Shown here piece after piece: positions 48,095 through 60,251 of a DNA stretch of 64,000 nucleotides. Source of the DNA: Panagrolaimus kolymaensis (taxonomy: Eukaryota > Nematoda > Chromadorea > Rhabditida > Panagrolaimidae); contig JAJQJQ010000039.1 in the NCBI GenBank assembly GCA_028622995.1, positions 1,178,001 to 1,242,000 of the forward strand, read 5' to 3'. Every line of letters begins with the position of its first letter. Position 1 is the first letter of the stretch. The position numbers and the translations under genes were made by a program. A model generated the notes under the pieces. It was not told where the DNA came from, did no database searches, and saw only the letters and a list, made by a program, of their open reading frames with translations.

Positions 48095-50171
48095 TTATTT
48101 TATAAGTAAGCAAATAATTCCAATAACAAAAACAATAAAAATTCCTATAAAATCTAAATTATAAAAATGCATAAAATTTAATTTCTGGGATGCTTTTAAA
48201 GCAAATATTTCTCTTTCACCCACAGCTAGTTTTAATCGATGACTTAAAATTGCATGAGGATCATCGAATGGTTTATCATTTAGCATTGCTGCAAGCTTTT
48301 TTGCATTTTCTTCGTATCTAAAAAAACTTTTTTGTTGTTGTTACAGGTTTCATAGAGACTTGAAAGCTACCTTTTATCGCTCAGAATTATTCTAATTTTT
48401 TGTGCAACTTTTTCTGGATTAAGATTAAGTTTATCAAGCTCCTGGGAAATTCCAAATCTTTTAGCTCTTTTTGCATTAATAAATTGATCGGCGAAAAGTG
48501 GCATCAAAATTATTGGAATGCCAGCTTGGGAAGCTTCTAAGAAGCTATTATAGCCTCCATGAGCGATGAGAAGGCGAGTTTTTGGATGCTCTAAAAATTT
48601 AATAGTTGCGATTAAAGGTTAGCTTGGAAAAGGCATAAATAGGATTTTTGGCTTATTGATGATTAAAAGGTTTATCGTAAACTTTTAAAATGGCGCTATC
48701 GATTACATTTCTAATGTGTAATTTAGCAAAGAGATTAAACGAAAGACTAAAATATGCTTTCTCGCGCAAAACTTACTCATCAAATCTTTTTGTGGCAACC
48801 ATTTCAGCAAGTTTATATTTGAATATTTTGCTGCTTGTGGAACATCCATTTCCATTCTCCATAATATTTGATATTCTGGAAATTGTCCAAATGCTTCCAC
48901 AAAACTATTCTAAAATGACTATTATATGTATATAAACTTTTCACTATTCATTTTCTTATACTTTCTTTCTTTATCACTTACCAACATTCGTTGTGGCATA
49001 TTAGTTGTGTTTGATACGGTACCCAAAGAAAATATAATTAAACCTTTTTCCGCCTTTTCAATGATGGAATTAATTTCGGGTAAAAATAATTTTTTCTTAT
49101 CTGGGGATGATTTTCCCACTTCACCCATAAATGTTATTCCAACTGGAAGAGGTCGAGGAAAATCAAGGAATCTTTCACCATTAACAAGAAGGACTCGAAC
49201 ATTTTTAGCGAGATCCCAAAGATCTGGAGAGGATGAAGATGGGAGATAATCTAAAAAAAAATGCTTATTCATGGATGAATTTAATTTTATAAGTTTAAGT
49301 TAAAGTTAACGGAAGAGAAAATATGAAACTGCTGCATCAGCAAACTTTTTGCCTTTCATTTTTTAAACCTATTTATCTCGCGTTTGTTTGCACATACCTC
49401 TTTTATAAAATTCATTTTCATCATAAAGTAAATTTTGTGGTAAATTAACAAAATCTAAAGTAGATAAATGCCATATAAGATTTATCAATCTATCAATAAA
49501 TCCCATTTTATCACCAAACGATGATAAAGGATGAGGAACAAAAGTGGGAAATGTTCGAAGTCCTGTTTGAACCGCAGTAAAATCATACACTGAAGTTCCA
49601 TGAGTAATCCATACAACTTTTTTGATGTTTACTTTCTCTGCAATTGCTAAAGGGCATAAATCATGGAAATGACCAATGGCAAGATCAAAATTTTCATTTT
49701 TAAATGTTTCAATTATTTTTGGATCCACTTCAAACATTTGTTGACATGCTTCTATTCGCATATCTTTAAATTCTTGACCCGTCCACCATAAATCATATGG
49801 CGAACCTTCATTAAACATCATCGTTTGAAATATCTAAAATTAAACACACTAATTGTTGTGCCACTATGCTTTAATGAAAAACCACCAACAGCTAAACCTT
49901 GCGTTTTCATTTTATCACTAAATTCAATAGGAACTCGAAATTCTGTTACACCTTTAGGAATAGTTAAATCACCTGCAACCACCATAGACATTTCCATTTG
50001 AGTCCATAATTTAACTTTATGACCTAATTTGGTTAAAGTTTCAGCTACTCGATAATTAAATAATACATGACTATTTGTAAAACCAGGAACAATTTGAAGA
50101 ATTTTAAGAGCAAAAGTTTCTTTAATTTTTAATGAAAGAATAAATAAAATTAATAAATACATTTTTAACAT
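48095..50171 (-). CDS. UDP-glucuronosyl/glycosyltransferase
   Basis: Six exons (50171-49890, 49833-49398, 49250-48982, 48909-48777, 48590-48371, 48317-48095) give 520 residues, the normal UGT length. Such enzymes transfer a sugar from UDP-sugar to small lipophilic molecules and face the ER lumen. A signal peptide MYLLILFILSLKIKETFA precedes the acceptor domain, which has ALKILQIVPGFTNSHVLFNYR. The nucleotide domain has GLIIFSLGTVS, KWLPQKDLM, then the UGT signature HGGYNSFLEASQAGIPI with PLFADQ. A C-terminal membrane helix FIGIFIVFVIGIICLL ends in a very short tail. The first donor (GCT|GTTGGT) is inferred because it gives a 56-base intron and keeps the frame. Substrate not predictable. Confidence 0.94.
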
Positions 50172-53100
50172 CGTTATTTTAAATTTTTAACCAGTCATAA
50201 ACCTGGTCGAATTGAATTGAATTGAGTCAGTCGTTAGCAAAAATTTTGCAACACCAAAAAATGGGGAAAAGTTTCTTTTTCGACGTCCAAAAAAAGACGA
50301 GAAAAGATGTTCGAGAAAAGATTTTTTTATCATTGTTTCATAAACTTTTTGATGATTGTTATTATACGAAGGGCAAAGAACCATCGGAAGGAGAGAAGAG
50401 TAGGACACGTATTTATTTACTTTTTTTGGAAGATGAATGAAATGAAAAAGTTATATTTTGTGTGCGTGGCATGTCTGTCGTCTAGGTTTAGGTTTGTTGA
50501 ACAATAAAAATTCCTTTTTTTTTTTGCGCATTCGTTCTTTTTTTTTATCGTCTGCTCCTTTTTTTTCAAACGTTATAAGATCTTTGTCGTCTGCTCTTTT
50601 TTAGTCATTATTTAATTTAAGTTTGAAACAAGAACTTTTGCATTTTTTTTTATAATAAAAAATGCAACAATCAATGAACTTTCAATTGCCAAGATCAAAC
50701 AGTCCTTGTTTTTTTTTATGTTTCAAAGTAGCAAATATATTTTATGATGACAAAATTATTCCTCCTTTTAAATATTTTTTTATGATAGTCTAAACTTTAT
50801 CTCTAGAAATTAGTGAACATTGCTTCAACACTCATAAAAAAAAGCGACCTTTATCATCCAAATACTTGGACTATAATCCGTCTTAACTTGGATGGTCACG
50901 GAGCGACGGGTAGAAGTAAAACTTGGACAGAATTGTCCTGTTAAAGTTTAAAAAAGTCTTAAAACTTGGACAAAATTTAAAAAATTTGGACAAAAAAAAA
51001 TAGTAAAAAATTTTTTTACCATCCTCCGCGAATATATTTTCCTTGTAATTGTTTTCCAAATCATAGATTTGAATATCCAAAAATTAAATGCTTTTATTGA
51101 AGCTTTCGGTCGAGCACTAAGTAACCCGCCGTTACCGTTGCATAGCCATTATTCGTGGTACTTTTCCTTGTATACCAACGCCCTTCAGTTAAAAATACAT
51201 TGACGGAAGAGCGCAGGCACAATGAAAAGTCACACAATTGATAGCATAGCAGCAATCATTAAAAATAATGAGATCGGTTTATGCTTGGAGCAACCAAAGC
51301 TTGAACCTTTACGTTATCACTCAAAATGAAGAAGCGTGAGTCGAAATTGCGTGCCAGAGAACCACAGAAAAATAGTTAGTCTATTTTTATGAACACCTTT
51401 GTCTAATAAGGTAGATACTTAAGCTTGTCCATCAAAAGTTGACAATATGTACAACCCAATAGCCGAAAACGACTTTCAAAGTCGAAAAAAAACGGGTCCA
51501 TCAAATTCCGAAAAAGTATTGGACGTTTTTTTTGTGAGTGAAAAACAGAGACACTTTTTTTGTTGAAAACGTGCGATTGTTAATATTTTATTTTGTTTTT
51601 AAAAGTCAAAAATCATGAATCTCATTAACATCCACCACCAAATTCTTTTTTAATGCCAATAAATAATGTAAAACCATGGAAAATAAATAATAGTCTTAAA
51701 GACTTGAGAGTCATTATGCAAGTTGATTGAACCCTCACATCGTAAATTATAAATCCAATTTAGCTGCTTCTTCGTTCAGGAAATCAAATTTTTTTTCCAT
51801 AATAGAGAGGGAAGAAAATTTGCAGGAACAAAAAATAATGGAAACATTAATTTTCTGATGGTTCTTTGACTTATGTATTTTATAATGTTTTTTTTATGTA
51901 ACGGATGCTTTAATAAATAAAGAAACAAAAAAGCTTTGATTTTAGACAAACACATGTAAAAGAAATATTATGGAAGAAACAATAAATAATCTTATTAACA
52001 TTAATTTATGGATAAAACCATTTTTTGTTTTTGTTTTTTTAATAGAGTGTTTATGAAGAGCGAATTCAAGGGAAAAGAAAGCAACGTTTAAAAGTTATAC
52101 TGTAAATGGTAATTCCGGTATATATGTTTATTGTTTTGCAAATTGTTGTTTGCTGCAAGAAAAATAAAATAATAAAGAAAATTGACATTTAAATTTTATT
52201 ATTTTTCTTTGGTTTAATTTAAAAAGCTGCAAACCTATTCATTTTAAACTCTTTTTTTGTTAATTTCTAAACCTTTAATTATTTTTTGTTTGTTGTCTTT
52301 TTAATAAACAAAAAAGGTCAGGCTTAAAAACACTTTTAAAAGGTTAATAGGAAATACGAAAAATGAATAATACGATATCGCACTTTTTTAAAAGGAGTTT
52401 CTTCCCGTTTTTTTTCGAGTTTATAATAACTCAATAAATCAATCACAAATTAATAAATTATGAATTATAAAAAAGCTTTGTTTCGATAGTTTCTAGTTCA
52501 CTATTTTTAAATTCATAATCTCATCTCTAGCATTATTATTTTCAATGAATTTTTAAAAACGCGTTTTTGCATAAAATTTATTATATTTTTTAAATTTTTG
52601 TTCTTTTGAAACACTAAAGCACATTAATATAAACCCAAGCTTATTATTGTTTTGTGGTTAAACAAAGAAGCATTGCTTTATATTTAAAGAAAAAAAAAAC
52701 AGTGACATCTTTATTTTTATTTTTCTGGAAAGCAACAAAAATAATATCCACCATGGATACTACATCCAAAAGCTTTATTGTTGTCTCTTTCTTTTATTAT
52801 CAAAAAATAATGCTTCTTCCGCATTTTTTTTGGCAAATCTTTTTTATTCGTAATTTTCGATCTTTTTTTGGTCTCAATTTTTTTTCATCTTCTAAACCAA
52901 CAAATACCATGGTGTCTTTTTTATTTCTAGGACGCTCTTTTTCGACACTTATTTTTGTTGTATGAAAAAATTTTTGTTTTAAATATTTTCTCTGAATTAA
53001 TTCCAAAATAAAAAACTTTAAAATAATGACGTTCTTCAATAAGCATTTTTTTCAAAGCTCCAAATTTCCATTTCCAAAGTTTAAAGATTCTTTTGTTTGT

Positions 53101-54514
53101 TTGTTTTAATATTAAAGACAAAACTTTGTTGTTCAAAAAGTTAAAGCTATAAATTTTTGGATTTAACTGGAATTTAATAAATAGTCACACTTTTCTAAAC
53201 CTTTTGTTTATTAAAATAATAAAAAGAAAAGTCATGATTAATTTATTACCAGAATTTAATTAAGAAGTCAACAAAGGCAACGTTGAAAAAAAAAAGTTTC
53301 GTCCAAATTAAAAAACCTTAGATTTACTGTAACTTTTTTTACTTTAATTTTTATATTTGCACGAAAGATCCAAATTTGAGCTAATTTAAGTTCTGCCATT
53401 TGGAAATTTAATTTTTTATAATAACAATATTGCATGTTATTGCACTTTCATAAATAAACTTGTGCATGTTTTTACGGTATCAGTCACTTGAGTAATCATC
53501 ACACTTTCATCATTTTGCGTGTTCTCAATTTCAATTTTCTAAATTACATAAAAATTTGAAGAAAAAAAAACTTAAAATTTATATTTTATTATGAAAATTA
53601 AAAATCTTTTCCTTTTTGAAAACAATAGTTTTTAACCTTTTTCGTTTTAAACAAAAAAATAATAATAAAACAATAAAAAAAAAGTATTTTCGCATGCTCT
53701 TTTTTTCTTTTTTGTTTTACTTCACTTTTTTGTTGAAATCCAAAAAATGAATGACCTTTGAATTTGAATTTTTATTTTACAAAAAACCTTTTTGCTTAGC
53801 TCTTGGAAATTTTTTGTGAATGACCTTAGCGTGAGGTTTTTATTTTTTTAAACTTTTTTTTGTAAGTTTAAAATAGCAAAAATGGGAGGGGTGAAAAAAA
53901 ACTTATATGCTTCAACAACGATGAAATCAGAAAGCTCGTTTTGGGTTTTAGCCTTTCTCAATTCTGAAATAGGATAGAGCGAGTTTAACGATAAAAATGG
54001 AAGGGAAAAAATATTTCTTCTGCCATTTTTATTTTCTTCCGCTTAGTTAAATCTTGTAGCCTTTTTAGTAAAAAATATATATTTTAAGAGAGGGAGAAAG
54101 GATTATTTAAATTATTTTAAGATGATTTAATTTGACATAAGAAAAGGATTCTTGGGTTCATGAAGGTTCAAATCGCTGATGTTGTTGTTGTTGTCGGTGT
54201 TGTGGTCATCTAAGAATTATTGGTTGTTGCTACAGAAAATGAGTGTTGGGGTTTACGCTTTTTTGCAAAAAAAAATCTTTACTAAATAATAGAGTAAACC
54301 ATGTTTTGGTCTCTTTTTTTTGGTTTTTAAAACACAAATGTAAAACCATAGCTTTAAACCAATCGCAGCCTCCCCATTTTTTTTTTGATTAAACACTTAA
54401 TTCGATAAATTTTTGGAGAGAGTGGAGAAAATCTTTCCATGCTTAAAAGGGTTTAGTCTAAAAATGGAAAACGTCATTCTTTTTTTTCTGTAGTAGTAGC
54501 AACGTCACCTTATT
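50172..54514. other. Gene-free interval left of the fold-back element
   Basis: AT-rich throughout, apart from 50866-51370, which is less AT-rich, carries repeated ACTTGGAC words and may be a decayed element (listed separately). Frames at 50222-50507 and 52654-53136 are Phe/Lys-rich and have no splice partners. Confidence 0.45.
50866..51370. mobile_element. Possible decayed mobile element
   Basis: The composition here is clearly less AT-rich than its surroundings. On the left the word ACTTGGA(C/T) recurs at about 50867, 50886, 50921 and 50968, with TTTGGACAAAA at 50984, resembling degraded terminal repeats. To the right (51100-51370) short coding-like frames lie on both strands. One is a 35-codon frame starting MKSHTIDSIAAIIKNNEIG. 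No full transposase can be read. The claim rests on composition and word repetition only. Confidence 0.3.
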
Positions 54515-54713
54515 TTAAAGGAACAAGACTATTTGATGCCTTTTCGAAAATTTCGATACTGGGGCTGGGAGGAAAGGTTGGGGCGGCGCGTGTTTGAATT
54601 ACCGTGTAACACAGAAGGTGACACGGTAATTCAAACACGCGCCGCCCCAACTCTTCCTCCCAGCCCCAGTATCGAAATTTTCGAAAAGGCATAAAATAGT
54701 CTTGTTCCTTTAA
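54515..54713. mobile_element. TTAA-bounded fold-back (MITE-like) element
   Basis: Two 89-base arms (54519-54607 and 54621-54709) are inverted copies, with 86 of 89 positions pairing, around a 13-base spacer (54608-54620). The arms are much richer in G+C than the surroundings, for example TTGGGGCGGCGCGTG. TTAA stands immediately outside each arm (54515-54518 and 54710-54713), as expected for a target-site duplication. There is no coding capacity. It may be a nonautonomous transposon remnant. A transcript would form a near-perfect long hairpin. TTAA targets are typical of piggyBac-type elements, but the arm ends (AGGAAC) are not the piggyBac CCC ends. Confidence 0.78.
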
Positions 54714-55882
54714 TGTAGCACCAAAGAAACCCAAACTCCGCAATGCTAGATTGAAAAGTTGGTTCCATAAGTTTTGCAATATTAATTTGTTCAATAAAAC
54801 CGAAACTATCATAAACTTAAAACTTAATCCTATTTCCTTTTTTATTTCTTTCAAAAAAGGAATATTTCATATTTCAAAAAACTTACAAAAAAAACATTCA
54901 ATATGACAGCGTCAAAATAACATAGGCAAAAGTTAAATTTTTCAAGACTAGTAGGGATACATATATGTATCTCATTATATCTGTCAATTAAATGGTTTTC
55001 TTCATTCACGTGTTTTTTTATATACACTGCAAACAAAAGAATGGAATAGGTTTTTTTGCAAAAAAAAATGTCATTGACTCATTAGCGAGCTGACCTCCCA
55101 GGAGAAAATTAGAAAAGGGTCTTCTTCATTTCTTCCATTTTCCATCAATGCTTCCATCTTCCTTCATTGCTTCATTTGCTTACTTGATTCACTATTTTTT
55201 TCTTTCTTCTTCTTATTTCTTTTTTTTCGCGTTGAAGCTACAAAAACACACACGTAAATTCTATTGGTCGAGTCTGATGATGCTTATTTTTTTTTGGTTT
55301 TTTTAAATGGTTTGTTTGTTTATTTACTTGTTGATGGCTAAAGGAAATATGGAACAGTGATCAGCTTTTGAGGAAGTTAGATGAAGATTTCTTATACGGG
55401 TTTCATAAAGAAATTGTTCATAGAAATAGACAGCCATTTCATCAAGTCTTTAAATAATCAAAAAAACTTGAGTAGCACATAAGCCACCAATAAAAAAAGG
55501 CACGTTTTAAACTTGTAGCAAGCCAGTCAGTCAGTCAATTTTCCTTCTCTTTTTTATAAGGAAATGAAGAAAAACTAAATGTTAATTATTGTTTGCAAGA
55601 GGGGAGGTCTTCCTTCATTCTATTTCTCAATGTTTGACTTCTGTCAGCGGGAAGTCCATTTATTTTGAGAAGAAGCCTTCAAATTTCCCTACTTCTTCTT
55701 ATTCGTTCGTGCCTTCTTGTTTGATATAAATGAATGAATGTTCTTTTGTCTTGTTGGTTGAAAAAAAAATTTATTGCCTCTTGTTTTAAAAAAATATGCG
55801 TTTATCAAATCAAAAAACCTTCTAAAAAAGCGAATTTTTAAATTTCAGGGTTTTGTTGTTATTCCAAAATATATATTTAAAT
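54714..55882. other. Upstream region of the rhodopsin-type receptor
   Basis: No coding frame is supported. A TAAATTTCAG acceptor ends at 55848, 34 bases before the receptor ATG, and could be a trans-splice or 5' UTR acceptor. The 114-codon frame antisense across 54510-54854 runs through the fold-back element and is not a gene. Confidence 0.45.
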
Positions 55883-57626
55883 ATGGGTTATTCTATGGCT
55901 GGTGAAGAAGTAACATCATCAAATTTTTCAAATCAGGAAAGTTTCAAAGATGAATCAACAATGGTGGATTATAAAAATGCTCAAATTTGGTTGGATATCA
56001 GTGATATTTGTGAAGGAATTTATCCAATTCAAGCATTTTTTGGAATTTCTGGAAATATTGTTAATTTATTTGTTCTTTTTTCAAAAAGTATGAAAGGAAG
56101 GTATGTCTGCCAAAAAAAAAAATGAACACCCTAAACCGAATAAAAGATTAAAAAAAGTAACCTATAGCTTTTTAAATGTTTGACGACTTCCATAAACTTT
56201 ATAAAAAAATCCCAAAGACAATCCTATTAATTTTTCAGAACCAATATATTATTATCTCTTGTTGCAATAGCAGATATTTTATTTCTTTCATTATTATCAA
56301 TAAATTATCTTGGACGTTATAATTTTTTAATTAAACAATCATCTGATTGTATAGAAAGTAATCCATCTGTTTTCTAAAATTAACTTTAAAAAAATCAACA
56401 TTTTTTTAGCTACCCCAAACACTTGTATGACATGGTTTTATAGCTTTTACATTAGTATAAAATCCCAATTAACTTTTTCAATAAATTTATGTTCCATTGC
56501 TAGTACATGGTAATAATACCTTCCTTTCTGTAGCCATGAAAACTATAAATAAAGTAACAATAATTTTTAGGTTAATAATTACAGTATGCTTTGATCGTTT
56601 ATGGGCAATAAAAGCTCCATTAAAATGTCATGGAGCTACATGTTCTAAAGGAATATTCTTTTGTGTCACGGCTATTTGTTTATTAAGCGTCGGGTTAACA
56701 CTATTCCATAATTTTGCATTTCAAGTTTTACCAAATAACAGCACCGCGGATATTAATGTTGATGGAATGAATGTAAGTAGCTTATTGAGATTGCAACCTA
56801 ATTCACAAACACAGCTTTCAATTTTTTGCTGCTTTATTTTAACGAAATTTTTTTTTGCAGAATGGCATCCATTTAATGCAACCATCACCCTATCAATTAC
56901 AAATGAAAATTGGAGCAATCTTAGGTGTTTGTTTTCATATTATTGTACCAATGTTTTTACTCGTCATTTCTAATTCACTTTTACTTTATTATCTTCGAAA
57001 TCGAACACAAAATTTTCAAGTTCAACGTTGGAATGCAAGCAAAAATTCATTTGATTCTTATCCATCCAACAATGATCACGCGGATGAGAATCGGTAAGTC
57101 CATAACCTTTTCGTCGATCCCAAACATCCTCTCTTTTTTAGAAGTTCAAAAATTTGGTCCAAGCGTCATTCAATAAATGAACGAAAAATAACTATGACAG
57201 TATTTTTTATTGTTTGTAATTATATTGTTACAAATATTCCATCAGGAATATTATTTATTTTTATTTATATCATTAATAGTGGAATGTGGTATAAATCTCA
57301 TCGAGATAGTGCGTTGGTTTTATTATCCACGGGAATTGTAGTATTTGGGAAAATTGCAAACTTCTTTCTTCTTTGTCATTCAAGGTAAGTAAGCAACATA
57401 GCTAGCAAGTGATGACATAATCATGAGAAACAGAAAAAAGTCTTTCACAATAGTACCACTTTGATTTCTTATTCAAAGTATGCTAATAATTCTATTTTAC
57501 AGCGCTTATTTCCGACGACAACTTTACAAACAATGCTTTCAAAAAATTTGCAATTTTCGTCGTCATCGAGCTCAACCTCCTCGAGTTCATTACACAAAGA
57601 TTGAAGGAGTTGATATTCGAAATTAA
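55883..57626 (+). CDS. Rhodopsin-type GPCR, neuropeptide-receptor-like
   Basis: Seven exons (55883-56100, 56239-56357, 56410-56509, 56571-56772, 56861-57093, 57142-57384, 57503-57626) give 412 residues. The outside N-terminus has an NFS glycosylation sequon. Helix 1 is FFGISGNIVNLFVLF, with the conserved GN; helix 2 is LLSLVAIADILFLSLLSINY, with the conserved LxxAD. A Cys precedes helix 3 (TPNTCMTWFY). The DRY position reads VCFDRLWAIKAPLKC. Helix 5 has HIIVPMFLLVISNSLLLYYL and helix 6 ITMTVFFIVCNYIVTNIPSG. The tail is basic. This layout matches the large nematode group of FMRFamide-like/srw peptide receptors. The ligand is not predictable. The ATG at 55883 follows an acceptor at 55848. AATAAA lies at 57765-57770. 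Confidence 0.88.
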
Positions 57627-57979
57627 TCTTTTGAATCCCCAACGATCACCTTTTTTAAATATTTCTTTTCTGATCTCCAACACACATACATATTTGTAGC
57701 GAACAACAACCTTCAGGTTTAAAAAATTTATAATATATTGTAAAGTTATTTTGTATGTAGTTTTAATAAAAATTCTAAAGCTAATTCAAAGATTGTTAAC
57801 ATACATAATTTATGGATTTTTTGTGAAGGAAAACAATAACACAAAGTTAAAAAATAAATAAATAAGCAACCATAATTATGGTGAAAATTGTTAGTAAAAG
57901 TTTTTACAGATGATGTGAAAAATTTTACAATTTTGGTAAAATTGTTAATGCAAATAAGTACGTAATTGACTCTCTCAAA
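57627..57979. other. Convergent 3' region, GPCR and LAMTOR5
   Basis: It holds the GPCR 3' UTR with AATAAA at 57765-57770, and the LAMTOR5 3' UTR on the other strand. Nothing else was seen. Confidence 0.5.
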
Positions 57980-58384
57980 TTATTCTGATTCATTGTCTTC
58001 AGCATCTTCATTAATATCAACTTTAGCTGGTGATGGAAGGGTTCGATGAACAGCGACAATAATGCTTGCATTTCGAGCAACAACTACTTTAGAATTCGAT
58101 GAGGTTAAAGTAATTATTGGAGTGGGTGAATCAGGATTGGAATTAATACCCGAACTAATTTGAACTAATTGGGATAAAATTGCTGCGGATGATTCGGATA
58201 AAGTACCTTCATGATAAAAGGGTTGTCCTCGTTCATCAGTGCATAATACACCTTTGACATCGCTTTGCGCCATTCTATAACCAACAAGTAAATCATGAGT
58301 AAAAAGTTAAAAAAAAACTAACACATCCTTTGCGTTTGTTCTAAAGGATTCTTCGAGAGGTGATAGTTTTTGTAATGCATTCAT
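57980..58384 (-). CDS. LAMTOR5: Ragulator complex protein LAMTOR5
   Basis: Two exons (58384-58323 and 58274-57980) give 118 residues. LAMTOR5 is a roadblock-type subunit of Ragulator, which anchors Rag GTPases on the lysosome for mTORC1 signalling. Exon 1 encodes MNALQKLSPLEESFRTNAKD and must be joined through donor GTTAGT to keep the frame. Exon 2 has the conserved VKGVLCTDERGQ, GTLSESSAAILSQL and SIIVAVHRTLPS. Human LAMTOR5 (91 residues) ends about there. This protein adds about 20 residues with an acidic tail, NEDAEDNESE. The start lies one base after a TATTTAG acceptor and 188 bases after the DCN1 stop, so the two may form an operon. Confidence 0.9.
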
Positions 58385-58394
58385 TCTAAATATT
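58385..58394 (-). promoter_or_regulatory. Probable trans-splice acceptor before LAMTOR5
   Basis: AATATTTAG|A stands one base before the LAMTOR5 ATG. No coding exon lies between it and the DCN1 stop at 58573. This is the layout expected for a downstream gene in a nematode operon. Confidence 0.5.
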
Positions 58395-58572
58395 TTGTAT
58401 GCTACAGGTTTAAAAAAGGGTTAAAGTACTTGGTTACAACCAATTTTGTAAAAGATAAATATATTTTACACAAATAAGAAATTTAATAAAATCAAGAACA
58501 AAGTAAACAAAATGTTTCATACACAAGAAAACGAAAGAACAGAAAGTTTAAAATGTTGTTTCTTTGCATACT

Positions 58573-59541
58573 TCATGGCTCCATTGGTTCACCTTTTCTT
58601 TCTTTCACGCAATAATCAACATATTCATCAATTCGAACCGGCCAAGCACCTTCATTATCATAATTTGAAAGATCTTCATCAACAGTATTCAAAAATTCTA
58701 AGTACAATGACCATTCATCTTTGGTGACACCACGATTTTGCTTTTCAAGAAAATTGATCCAATGTTCAACTCGACGATTATCACCGAAAATGATTCTCCA
58801 ATAGGCTACAGCGATATTGAGAGGGAGACCACGAGAAGCCAGAGATTTAGCATAATTGAATGTAAAAAGATAAAACTTTCTAAACGCTGCAGGATCTTGA
58901 ATTTGACTGGCTGAGTTTTTCATCCACGATGCAAGTTTTTCAATGGTATCACACCTAAAAAAAGACAAAGATTAGAAAGCACAACGTTTCATATAAAAGC
59001 TTACCGAATTTCTTTCATTCCATTCAACCATTCAGCTTTAGAAAATTCACATTGAATTTCAGCATTAAGTTTCCAAGCCAAAATAAGGACACTTCGATCA
59101 GATGGATCAATATGAACGTCACTCAATAGCCGAGTAATACCATGTGGACCAATTTTTCCTGGTAGCTTATCTTCTGGATCTATAAAGTTTCATATGTTAA
59201 AGTCGTTAGAAAATGGAAGGAATATATTCTTTAGCGGATAATATAAGAAAGGTACATACCATCAGCATATTTTTTAAACATTGTTTCAGCACCAGAATTG
59301 TCATAACGCCGAGAATCGCGAGATGGTGGAGCAGAATAAGCTGGATTTGAAAAGAATGCATCAGCTGCACGTTCAACATTCCAATCAGTTTGCTGTAAAA
59401 TTGTCAGAGCGATAGATTCATCAGCTTGAGTAAATGCGACCATTTGTCTAACCTAAAAATAACCCATTATAGTTGTTTGCTTGGAAACTAGATAAAAAGA
59501 AAACATACCTTAGTTTGTTGAGCACGATTTAGACGATTCAT
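58573..59541 (-). CDS. DCUN1D1: DCN1-like cullin neddylation co-E3
   Basis: Four exons (59541-59509, 59452-59260, 59179-59005, 58954-58573) give 260 residues; human DCUN1D1 has 259. It binds cullins and UBE2M to speed NEDD8 transfer. The start MNRLNRAQQTKVRQMVAFTQ matches the family N-terminus and fixes the start. Upstream codons stay open but have no ATG. A UBA domain covers about residues 12-45 (ALTILQQTDWNVERAADAFF). The PONY/DCUN1 domain follows with LAWKLNAEIQCEFSKAEW, FTFNYAKSLASRGLPLNIAV, and EDLSNYDNEGAWPVRIDEYV. That last run is the conserved 'D-x-S-N-Y-D-x-x-GAWP' cullin-binding segment. It is probably the first gene of an operon with LAMTOR5. Confidence 0.97.
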
Positions 59542-60251
59542 TTCAGCATCCACAAATTCCGTACTCGAGACCTTCTTACGTTTAGCTGCACTCGCCACGA
59601 TGAAATATTAGAATGGCACAATGGCCCTAAATGGTTGTTGATACAAAAATGATGAAAGAAAAATATACAAACAAAAAGGTTGATTAAGAAATTTAATAAA
59701 TCGTGATGGTGGTTGTTCGAGAAAAATTTGAAAAAAATGGTTTGAAAGAAAAATTTGCTAATGATCAACCAACTTTTTTTCTCTCTCTCTTTTTTTTCTT
59801 CGCTTCGTGAAGTGCTTGCGAGAAGAATAAAACGCCACAAAATTACGTTTCAAAGGCAGAATTTGAATGTTTTTGTTTACCGCTTCCTTCGAGCAACATC
59901 ATCATCTATGAATGAAAATTCAATAAAAGCTTATGAGATTTTTCAATGCTAAAGGTTTATCATTTAACGATTACACTATAGTTTTACAACTTGACATAGG
60001 TGAATTCTAGTGAGGTGTAAATATTTTCTAATTTTCGTTGTTTGCTGTATTTCTCCATACCAACCTTACCTTAATTTCAACTTAAGGCACAAAACTAAAT
60101 AAAAAATTTCTTATTATCCTTCAACAAGAAAATATTGCAAAAACAGGTAAATTTTATTTAAAACATTCAAAAGAAAACAACGAAAGTAAAAAAATTAACA
60201 ACAGAGATCTTTAACTTTGAAAGCAAAAAAGAATACACGCAAAAGAAAGAA
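59542..60251. other. Spacer, NSMCE2 3' end to DCN1 5' leader
   Basis: Just before the DCN1 ATG about 60 bases look coding (in-frame KKVSSTEFVDAE) but have no start codon, so they are probably a 5' leader. A CT-run is near 59775-59800. The rest is AT-rich. A spacer this long argues against joining DCN1 to the NSMCE2 operon. Confidence 0.5.

Noticed and set aside
52654..53136. Overlapping frames on both strands
   Set aside because: Composition is Phe/Lys/Ile-rich, with no splice partners and no start context.
54510..54854. Minus-strand frame of 114 codons
   Set aside because: It runs through both arms of the fold-back element, so the frame is a by-product of the inverted repeat.
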